Shown piece after piece: positions 1-5,522 of a stretch of DNA of 7,927 bases. Below the pieces are notes generated by a model, which did not search any database, was not told the origin of the DNA, and saw nothing but the letters and a program-made list of their open reading frames with translations. Each line of letters starts with the position of its first letter. Position 1 is the stretch's first letter. Position numbers and translations under genes: made by a program. The DNA comes from Clostridiaceae bacterium (GTDB taxonomy: Bacteria > Bacillota > Clostridia > Oscillospirales > Acutalibacteraceae): positions 1 through 7,927 of the forward strand of contig JAEDML010000057.1 of NCBI GenBank assembly GCA_016303035.1, read 5' to 3'.

Positions 1-201
1 AAGCTGCTTTCGGACAATGCCGTTTTCTTCTTCCTTAATTCATACACAGGCGGACTTTCGCCCACAATTTTAAATTATATGGTAAAGCAGTATATAGCCG
101 GTAACCGCGGCGGAGAAATATTCACAGACGAAATAGGTCTTCCCGTTACCGACCGCGATATAGTGCTTCCCTGCGGTAATACAACAGTCTGGAAAAGATG
201 A
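1..201 (+). CDS. C-terminal fragment of a class I SAM-dependent methyltransferase (rRNA C5-cytosine methyltransferase-like), cut by window start
   Basis: Frame 1 is open from the first base to the TGA at 199-201, giving the last 66 residues of a protein whose start lies outside the window. The visible part contains FFFLNSYTGGLSPTIL (residues 9-24 of the fragment), then EIGLPVTDRD, and ends LPCGNTTVWKR. From memory, this tail (an NSYT-GLSP block followed by a terminal LPCG...W) matches a Clostridia family annotated as class I SAM-dependent methyltransferases related to RlmI-type 23S rRNA cytosine-C5 methyltransferases. The SAM-binding motifs would be in the missing N-terminal part, so neither catalysis nor the exact substrate can be confirmed. 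Its stop codon overlaps the proposed ATG of ecfA1 by four bases (ATGA), so the two are probably translationally coupled. Confidence 0.72.
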   Translation, partial: KLLSDNAVFFFLNSYTGGLSPTILNYMVKQYIAGNRGGEIFTDEIGLPVTDRDIVLPCGNTTVWKR

Positions 202-1055
202 TAATGGATAATATAATCGAAGTTAAGAATGTGACCTATGAATACAGCGAGGATAATATATCCTATGCCGCACTGAAAGATTTCAGTCTTAATATTGAGC
301 GCGGCAGCTTTACTGTGATTCTCGGTCACAACGGCTCGGGTAAATCAACCCTTGCAAAGCTTTTAAACGGTCTTTATAAGCCTACTTCGGGCGATGTGCT
401 TGTAGACGGAATAAATACAAAGGACGAGAAAACCGAGCTTGAAATTAAACGCAAGGTAGGTATGGTTTTTCAGAATCCCGACAATCAGCTTGTAGCGTCA
501 ATTGTCGAGGAGGATGTAGCCTTCGGACCCGAAAATTTGGGACTTGAGCCTGCTGAAATACGAAAGCGAGTGGACGACGCGCTTAAATCGGTAGATATGT
601 ATGAGTACCGAGAATCAACGCCTCACCATCTTTCCGGGGGACAGAAGCAGCGAATTGCCATTGCAGGAATAATTGCAATGCAGCCTGAATGTATCGTGCT
701 TGACGAGCCTACTGCAATGCTCGACCCCAAAGGCCGCGCGGAAATTATAAGTACGGTTCGCCGGCTTAACATCGAAAAGGGAATAACCGTTGTTTTAATT
801 ACCCACTATATGGAGGAGGCGGAAAACGCCGACCGCGTATTGGTAATGAACGATGGCGGAATAATTGCCGATTCGACTCCCAAAGAGGTTTTTTCAAATG
901 TTGAACGCCTTAAAAACGTAGGACTTGACGTTCCGCAGACAACCGAGCTGTTGTACCGTCTTAAATCAGCCGGTTTGCCTGTAAACACACATGTAATTTC
1001 AATAAAAGAAGCAGCCGATGAAATAGAAAGGGCGCTTCATTCGGAGGATAACTGA
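198..1055 (+). CDS. ecfA1: Energy-coupling factor transporter ATPase EcfA1
   Basis: This is one of two ABC-type ATPases that power group II ECF importers for vitamins and trace nutrients; it works as an EcfA1-EcfA2 heterodimer on the cytoplasmic face of EcfT. The 285-residue length is normal. Visible motifs are Walker A GHNGSGKST (43-51), Q-loop Q92 in FQNPDNQ, signature LSGGQ (145-149), Walker B CIVLDE (165-170), D-loop MLD (174-176) and H-loop H203. The FQNPDNQLVASIVEEDVAFGPEN stretch near 91-113, given here only as a landmark with Q92 and F109, is typical of CbiO/EcfA proteins. Two starts are plausible: ATG 198, which forms an ATGA overlap with the upstream stop, or ATG 204, which is better spaced from the weak GGAAAAG at 191-197. 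They differ by two residues. EcfA2 begins two bases after this stop. Confidence 0.95.
   Translation: MIMDNIIEVKNVTYEYSEDNISYAALKDFSLNIERGSFTVILGHNGSGKSTLAKLLNGLYKPTSGDVLVDGINTKDEKTELEIKRKVGMVFQNPDNQLVASIVEEDVAFGPENLGLEPAEIRKRVDDALKSVDMYEYRESTPHHLSGGQKQRIAIAGIIAMQPECIVLDEPTAMLDPKGRAEIISTVRRLNIEKGITVVLITHYMEEAENADRVLVMNDGGIIADSTPKEVFSNVERLKNVGLDVPQTTELLYRLKSAGLPVNTHVISIKEAADEIERALHSEDN
1043..1048 (+). promoter_or_regulatory. Ribosome binding site that supports the TTG start of ecfA2
   Basis: GGAGGA lies inside the last codons of ecfA1, nine bases before TTG at 1058. There is no ATG or GTG at an equivalent position, and translation from this TTG gives the expected EcfA N-terminus (MPILEVKNLSHSYGG), so this site decides the start. 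Confidence 0.8.
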
Positions 1056-1057
1056 TT

Positions 1058-1921
1058 TTGCCGATTTTAGAGGTTAAAAATTTATCCCATTCCTACGGCG
1101 GAAATACACCGTTCATCAACGATGCGGTAAGCGATGTCAGCTTCGGTATCGAAAAGGGTGAAATAATAGGTATTATCGGCCATACGGGTTCGGGAAAGTC
1201 AACGCTTGTGCAGCATCTTAACGGCCTGCTTAAACCCACTGAGGGCGAAGTGCTGCTTAATAATGAAAATATATGGGACAACCCTAAGGAAATTCGCAAG
1301 GTGCGTTCAAGGGTGGGTCTTGTTTTCCAATATCCGGAATACCAGCTTTTTGAGGAAACGGTTTACGCCGACATTGCTTTCGGTCCCAAAAATATGGGGC
1401 TTGCAGGCGATGAGCTTGATAAAAGAGTACGTGAAATTTGTAAAATGATAGGCGTTAAGGACGAATATCTTGAAAAATCGCCCTTTGACCTTTCTGGCGG
1501 CGAAAAGCGTCGGGTCGCCATTGCCGGAGTTATGGCAATGCGGCCGGAGATTATTGTTTTTGACGAACCGACTGCAGGTCTTGACCCTGCAGGACGGGAA
1601 AGCGTAATTGAGATTATAAACAACTACCGCGCCGCAACGGGCGCTACCGTAATTGTGATTTCCCACAGTATGGAGGATATGGCTCTTATTGCCGATAAGA
1701 TTATTGTTATGAACAACGGTAAACTTTTTATGTTCGATACCGTGGAAAATGTCTTTTCAAACGGCGATGAGCTTCGCAAAATAGGACTTAATGTTCCGAT
1801 TGTAACAAGGGTTTTTGACGAGCTTCGCGGCCGCGGTATTCCGCTGCCCGAAAATGTTTTTACCGTAAAGCGCGCAGTTGAGGAAATCACTGCTTTAAAG
1901 GCAGGTGAACGCAATGCTTAG
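1058..1921 (+). CDS. ecfA2: Energy-coupling factor transporter ATPase EcfA2 (TTG start)
   Basis: This is the second ATPase of the ECF importer, the partner of EcfA1 beneath EcfT. It has 287 residues with Walker A GHTGSGKST (41-49), Q-loop Q91 in FQYPEYQLFEET, signature LSGGE (145-149), Walker B IIVFDE (165-170), D-loop GLD (174-176) and H-loop H203. The FQYPEYQLFEETV form of the Q-loop region and LSGGEKRRVAIAG are characteristic of EcfA2, whereas EcfA1 has FQNPDNQLV and LSGGQKQRIAIAG; this separates the two paralogues. Initiation is at TTG, backed by GGAGGA at 1043-1048. The 3' end overlaps ecfT by eight bases, which suggests coupled translation. The nucleotide-binding and catalytic residues are intact. 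Confidence 0.95.
   Translation: MPILEVKNLSHSYGGNTPFINDAVSDVSFGIEKGEIIGIIGHTGSGKSTLVQHLNGLLKPTEGEVLLNNENIWDNPKEIRKVRSRVGLVFQYPEYQLFEETVYADIAFGPKNMGLAGDELDKRVREICKMIGVKDEYLEKSPFDLSGGEKRRVAIAGVMAMRPEIIVFDEPTAGLDPAGRESVIEIINNYRAATGATVIVISHSMEDMALIADKIIVMNNGKLFMFDTVENVFSNGDELRKIGLNVPIVTRVFDELRGRGIPLPENVFTVKRAVEEITALKAGERNA
1903..1908 (+). promoter_or_regulatory. Ribosome binding site that favours ATG 1914 for ecfT
   Basis: AGGTGA within the end of ecfA2 lies five bases before ATG 1914. A GTG at 1905 is in frame and would add three residues, but that GTG is part of the AGGTGA itself and has no well-placed site of its own. EcfT proteins normally begin close to a M-L-(R/K)-D-I-T-x-G-Q-Y motif, which fits ATG 1914. 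Confidence 0.7.
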
Positions 1922-2723
1922 GGATATTACCTTCGGTCAGTATTACGACTGTGATTCGGTAGTACACCGAACCGACCCGCGTGCAAAAATAGTTTTACTT
2001 ATTCTTATAATTGTTTTTATCTTTCTTGCAAAAAACATTTTTGCGCTGCTGTTTTGCACCGCCTGTGTTTTTGCGATTATATTTGTATCGCGCGTACCGA
2101 TAAAGCTTTATATTAAAAATCTTAAAGCTATACTTCCCATACTGATTTTCACCGCTGTTATAAATATGTTTTACGGTGACGGCGGCACAGTCTTGGTTCA
2201 GCTTTGGAGGCTCAGCATAACTACTGCGGGTATTTACAAGGCGTTTTATATGGCTTTGCGTATAATACTTCTTATCTTCGTAAGCTCTGCGCTGACCTAC
2301 ACCACAACCCCCAATGATTTGACAGACGCTATTGAAAGACTTTTAAGTCCTTTAAAATTTATAGGACTTAAAAATGCCGTTCATACGCTTGCTATGATGA
2401 TGACCATTGCGCTGAGGTTTATTCCGACCCTTGTTGAGGAAACCGAAAAAATTATGAACGCGCAGAAAGCAAGGGGAGCCGACCTTGAAAACGGAAACCT
2501 TAAACAAAGGGTTAAGGCGCTTGTGCCGATATTGATACCGCTTCTTATTTCCTCGATAAGGCGCGCTTACGAGCTTGCTGAGGCTATGGAATGCCGCTGC
2601 TACTGCGGAGGCGAGGGGAGACAGCGCATGAAGCAGCTGAAATTAAGGCCTGCGGATTATGCTGTTTGCGGAGTAACGGTATGCTGTTGCGCCGCCGTCA
2701 TACTGCTTAATATTTTTCTTTGA
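1914..2723 (+). CDS. ecfT: Energy-coupling factor transporter transmembrane protein EcfT
   Basis: EcfT is the membrane scaffold that joins EcfA1/EcfA2 to interchangeable substrate-binding S components. The 269-residue protein begins MLRDITFGQYYDCDSVVHR, with the family-typical DPR at 21-23. Hydrophobic segments lie at about 25-40, 42-60, 73-88, 107-130, 155-170 and at the C-terminus (about 250-268). The first cytoplasmic coupling motif, A-R-G, is at 186-188 (NAQKARGADLE). The second, in EAMECRCY, reads C-R-C at 227-229 instead of the usual A-R-G/A-R-C; the essential arginine is kept. The last 45 residues hold seven cysteines (227, 229, 231, 252, 257-259), which is unusual. The gene overlaps ecfA2, and truA follows after 27 bases, the classical Firmicutes order. 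No S component is encoded here, so the substrate is unknown. Confidence 0.94.
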   Translation: MLRDITFGQYYDCDSVVHRTDPRAKIVLLILIIVFIFLAKNIFALLFCTACVFAIIFVSRVPIKLYIKNLKAILPILIFTAVINMFYGDGGTVLVQLWRLSITTAGIYKAFYMALRIILLIFVSSALTYTTTPNDLTDAIERLLSPLKFIGLKNAVHTLAMMMTIALRFIPTLVEETEKIMNAQKARGADLENGNLKQRVKALVPILIPLLISSIRRAYELAEAMECRCYCGGEGRQRMKQLKLRPADYAVCGVTVCCCAAVILLNIFL

Positions 2724-2750
2724 AGGTTAATTTAAATTTTCGGTGATTTT

Positions 2751-3485
2751 ATGAAAAGAATGCTTCTTACAATTTCATATGACGGAAGCGCCTACCACGG
2801 CTGGCAGGTACAGCCAAACGGAATCACCGTACAGTCTGTTTTGCAGGATTCGCTTGAAAAGCTCATCGGTACACGGCCGGGCGTTACAGGCTGCAGCAGG
2901 ACCGACGCCGGCGTGCATGCGCTTGAATTTTGCTGTCACTTTGACTGTGAGGATTTCTTACCCGAAATTACCTTTGTAAAGGGTTTAAATTCGGTGCTTC
3001 CTAAGGATATTGCCGTAAAGGATTGCCGCCGCGTAGCTAATGATTTTCATGCAAGATACTCCTCAAAGGGTAAGCAGTATGTTTACAGGATTTATAACAG
3101 CGCTGTGCGCGATCCGTTTAAATCAAGATATGCTTGGCAGATAGAACGCGAACTTGATATAGACCGTATGAATGAATTTTGCGCAAAAATTTGCGGAACT
3201 CACGATTTCGCCGCATTTTCCGCTTCCGGCAGGACAGTCAGCGATACCGTACGAACGGTAAGCGAGTGTTTTGTAAAAAAAGATGAAGATTTTATACTGC
3301 TTAAAATCACCGCAGACGGGTTTTTATACAATATGGTAAGAATTATTACAGGGACTGCCGTGGGTGTGTCGGACGGTAAAATTTCACCTTCCGATACCGA
3401 TTATATATTTGCCTCCGGCGACCGCTCCGCCGCGGGAATTACGGCTCCGCCGAACGGTTTGTTTTTAAATAAAGTTTTATACTGA
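2751..3485 (+). CDS. truA: tRNA pseudouridine(38-40) synthase TruA
   Basis: TruA converts uridines 38-40 in the anticodon stem-loop of tRNAs to pseudouridine. The 244 residues are typical. Conserved elements are the N-terminal SYDGSAYHGWQVQPN (9-23), the catalytic motif CSRTDAGVHA (48-57) with nucleophile Asp52, FHARYSSKGKQYVYRIYN (99-116), GTHDFAAFSASG (149-160), FLYNMVRIITG (191-201) and the C-terminal APPNGLFLNKVLY (232-244). GGTGA at 2742-2746 lies four bases before the ATG. It follows ecfT as in many Firmicutes, but rplM/rpsI do not come next here; a DUF5711-like gene does, after 14 bases. All core motifs are intact. Confidence 0.96.
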   Translation: MKRMLLTISYDGSAYHGWQVQPNGITVQSVLQDSLEKLIGTRPGVTGCSRTDAGVHALEFCCHFDCEDFLPEITFVKGLNSVLPKDIAVKDCRRVANDFHARYSSKGKQYVYRIYNSAVRDPFKSRYAWQIERELDIDRMNEFCAKICGTHDFAAFSASGRTVSDTVRTVSECFVKKDEDFILLKITADGFLYNMVRIITGTAVGVSDGKISPSDTDYIFASGDRSAAGITAPPNGLFLNKVLY

Positions 3486-3499
3486 TAAGGTGGTATTAA

Positions 3500-4792
3500 A
3501 TGCCTGATTACAAGAAGAAGCGCGTAAGCCGTATTCGCTCCGCGCCCAAACGCCTGAAAAAATCCAGAATACAAAAGAAAAACTCTGCTCCGCTTACGGA
3601 CGATATTAAAATGCGCCCTGCTTCGCGCAAAAAGCAAACAAAAACACAAGACGGTATGCGCGTGGTAAAGGGAAATAAGCTTGAGCGCAGAAGAAAATTA
3701 AAGGCCTTTGCAGGGGCGGCGGCGCTTATTGCCGTTGTCTTAATTGTATTGGAGCTTGTTTTGCCGGTAGGTATAGGCGAGACGGTAGGCAATGCGGTTG
3801 CCGTTATGGGCTCCGGGGATTATCCTATTGAGCTTAACGGTGCCGAGGTGCTGGATTCGGTATCAAAGGGCGCATACTACTATGTAATTACCGATAATTC
3901 GGTCAGTGCCGTTTCATCCGGAGGTAAAACGATTTTTTTGAAGCCGCACGGCTTTGAAAATCCTATATTAAAAACCTCTTCAACGCGCGCACTTGTATTT
4001 GATCAGGGAGGAAATACCGCTTTAATTTATAATTTAAGTAAATTAAAAACAACCTTTGAAAGCAAAAACAAAATTATTACCGCCGCGATTTCACGCTGCG
4101 GAGTTTTCGCGGTGGTTACACGCTCCGAAAGCTACGCTTCAACTGTGAGCGTATATGATAAAAATTCCGCGCTTATATATGAGTGGTATTCGTCTTCGGA
4201 TCTTGTAAACAATGTGGCAATTTCTCCGAACGGTAAAAAAATTGCGGTTACCACCCTTAATTCCAACGGCGGTAAATATAAATCAAATCTTTATGTGCTT
4301 ACCTTTGATTCTGCAAATCCCGTTTTCAGCGAAAGCTTTGAGGATACCGTAATCTACGGTATTGACAGCACACAAAGGGGCGGCTTTGCAATAGTAACCA
4401 AGAATAAATTTGAGTTTATTAAATGGGGTAAATATGAGCGCAGGGAATATACGAACGACTATTCTATTTCAATGTTAAGGGCAGGCTCCGGTGGCTTTGC
4501 GGCGGTGTTTAACCGTGAAAATGACCGTACAGATAATCGCTTGGCGGTATTTTCAAGCTCGGGAGAACTAAAGCACGAGTTTTCATTCAGCGGAGTTATA
4601 AGTGATATTGAAATATCAGGCGGTCATATTTATTGTATGAGTGATAACGAGGTTAGTATTCTGAATAACGACGGATCCGTTCTGCGAAAGGCGGATTGCG
4701 GCTACGGCGGCGTTCGCATATCGGTACTCGGTGCAAACAGCGTTGCAGTGATAACCGACAACGGTATTTCAAAGCTTAATTTAAAGGAATAA
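3500..4792 (+). CDS. Membrane-anchored beta-propeller-like protein (DUF5711-like), function unknown
   Basis: The 430-residue product has three parts. Residues 1-69 are strongly basic (KKKR, KRLKKSR, RKKQTK, LERRRKLK) and predicted cytoplasmic. Residues about 70-92 form one hydrophobic helix with no signal-peptidase site evident, giving a single-pass anchor with the C-terminus outside. Residues about 105-430 are beta-rich with repeated short strands and turns, such as VSKGAYYYVITDNSVSAVSSG, NVAISPNGKKIAVTT (238-252) and HIYCMSDNEVSILNNDG (376-392), which resemble WD40/PQQ-like propeller blades. The layout fits the clostridial DUF5711 family as I recall it, but this is recognition by pattern, not a search. 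AAGGTGG at 3487-3493 supports the start. It lies directly before the CvpA-like gene, with 19 bases between. No catalytic motif is visible; a scaffolding or sensing role at the envelope is inference. Confidence 0.7.
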   Translation: MPDYKKKRVSRIRSAPKRLKKSRIQKKNSAPLTDDIKMRPASRKKQTKTQDGMRVVKGNKLERRRKLKAFAGAAALIAVVLIVLELVLPVGIGETVGNAVAVMGSGDYPIELNGAEVLDSVSKGAYYYVITDNSVSAVSSGGKTIFLKPHGFENPILKTSSTRALVFDQGGNTALIYNLSKLKTTFESKNKIITAAISRCGVFAVVTRSESYASTVSVYDKNSALIYEWYSSSDLVNNVAISPNGKKIAVTTLNSNGGKYKSNLYVLTFDSANPVFSESFEDTVIYGIDSTQRGGFAIVTKNKFEFIKWGKYERREYTNDYSISMLRAGSGGFAAVFNRENDRTDNRLAVFSSSGELKHEFSFSGVISDIEISGGHIYCMSDNEVSILNNDGSVLRKADCGYGGVRISVLGANSVAVITDNGISKLNLKE

Positions 4793-4811
4793 TTTTTTAC
4801 GGAGGAGAATT

Positions 4812-5501
4812 ATGAGTATAATTATTGACTTAATCGTAATTGCCATAGTTGTTTTAACGGCGCTGCTCTCGGCAAAAAGAGGGTTCGTCCGCTGCGTAAT
4901 AGAGCTTGCAGGTTTTATAGCCGCGGTATATATTACCTTTGCTTTAAGCGCTCCGCTTGCAAATGCTACATATGACAGATTTGTTGAACCTGCGGTTATA
5001 TCGTCCGTAACATCGGCTTCTAATGATACTGCGGACGATGTTGTAGACGGCGTTTGGAATGCTCTGCCCGGCTTTATTAAGAGTCACGCCGATACTATCG
5101 GACTTTCAAAGGAAAATCTTAACGACAAAATAGCGGGAAATATTGAAAACGGCGCGCAGGCGGCGGTAGAGAGTGCGTCACAGGCGGTAATAAAACCGGT
5201 TGTAACCGGAATTTTAGGTCTGCTTTACAGCCTTGTGATTATGCTTATTCTTATGATTGCCGTTAAGTTCCTCGCAAAATTTTTAAACAAGCTGTTTTCC
5301 TTCAGTCTTATCGGAAAGTTGAACCGCGTGCTCGGTTTTATTGTGGGAATATTCAAGGGCATAATCATCGCCTTTGTATTCTGCATAGCTGTTTCACTTA
5401 TTGTTTCATTTACCGCTAACGGTATTTTGATATTTACAAAAGAAAATATTGACGGTACTGCGATATTCAGCTATATTGTATCTTTTTCACCGTTCAAGTA
5501 A
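4812..5501 (+). CDS. CvpA-family integral membrane protein
   Basis: This 229-residue protein has four predicted membrane segments: about 3-20, 27-49, 132-156 and 172-202. The N-terminus (IDLIVIAIVVLTALLSAKRGFVR) carries the K-R-G-F turn after the first helix that is characteristic of the CvpA family (colicin V production protein homologues). An extracytoplasmic region of about 75 residues between helices 2 and 3 is rich in Ala, Ser and Asp. The second half has LIGKLNRVLGFIVGIFKG (166-183), the other conserved CvpA block (N-R-x-L-G-F-x-x-G-x-x-K-G). A strong GGAGGAG at 4801-4807 lies four bases before the ATG. Family members are linked to envelope homeostasis in some bacteria, but the molecular activity is not established. 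No colicin genes are nearby, so the name should not be read as a bacteriocin function. Confidence 0.85.
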   Translation: MSIIIDLIVIAIVVLTALLSAKRGFVRCVIELAGFIAAVYITFALSAPLANATYDRFVEPAVISSVTSASNDTADDVVDGVWNALPGFIKSHADTIGLSKENLNDKIAGNIENGAQAAVESASQAVIKPVVTGILGLLYSLVIMLILMIAVKFLAKFLNKLFSFSLIGKLNRVLGFIVGIFKGIIIAFVFCIAVSLIVSFTANGILIFTKENIDGTAIFSYIVSFSPFK

Positions 5502-5502
5502 C

Positions 5503-5522
5503 TATTTCAAGGAGTATTTCAA
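5503..5522 (+). repeat. 8-bp direct repeat flanking the ribosome binding site of the Clp gene
   Basis: TATTTCAA occurs at 5503-5510 and again at 5515-5522, separated by GGAG, with the Clp ATG at 5523. The first copy plus the spacer supplies AAGGAG (5509-5514), the ribosome binding site, eight bases from the start. The repeat could be a regulator or RNA-binding site, or chance in AT-rich spacer DNA. It does not match the CtsR box (GGTCAAA repeats three bases apart). Confidence 0.4.

Noticed and set aside
75..329. Minus-strand open frame across the methyltransferase/ecfA1 junction
   Set aside because: It overlaps the conserved end of the methyltransferase and the start of EcfA1 on the other strand, and has no supporting signals.
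1307..1666. Minus-strand open frame of 119 codons inside ecfA2
   Set aside because: It lies wholly opposite a well-supported gene, has no ribosome binding site, and its translation looks like a shadow of the ATPase codons rather than a known protein.
4812..5501. CvpA-like gene as evidence of a bacteriocin locus
   Set aside because: The family name is historical; there is no bacteriocin precursor, immunity or dedicated exporter gene nearby.
5502..5522. Possible CtsR or CIRCE heat-shock operator before the Clp gene
   Set aside because: The 21-base gap contains neither GGTCAAA repeats nor TTAGCACTC/GAGTGCTAA, and it is too short for a normal promoter plus operator.
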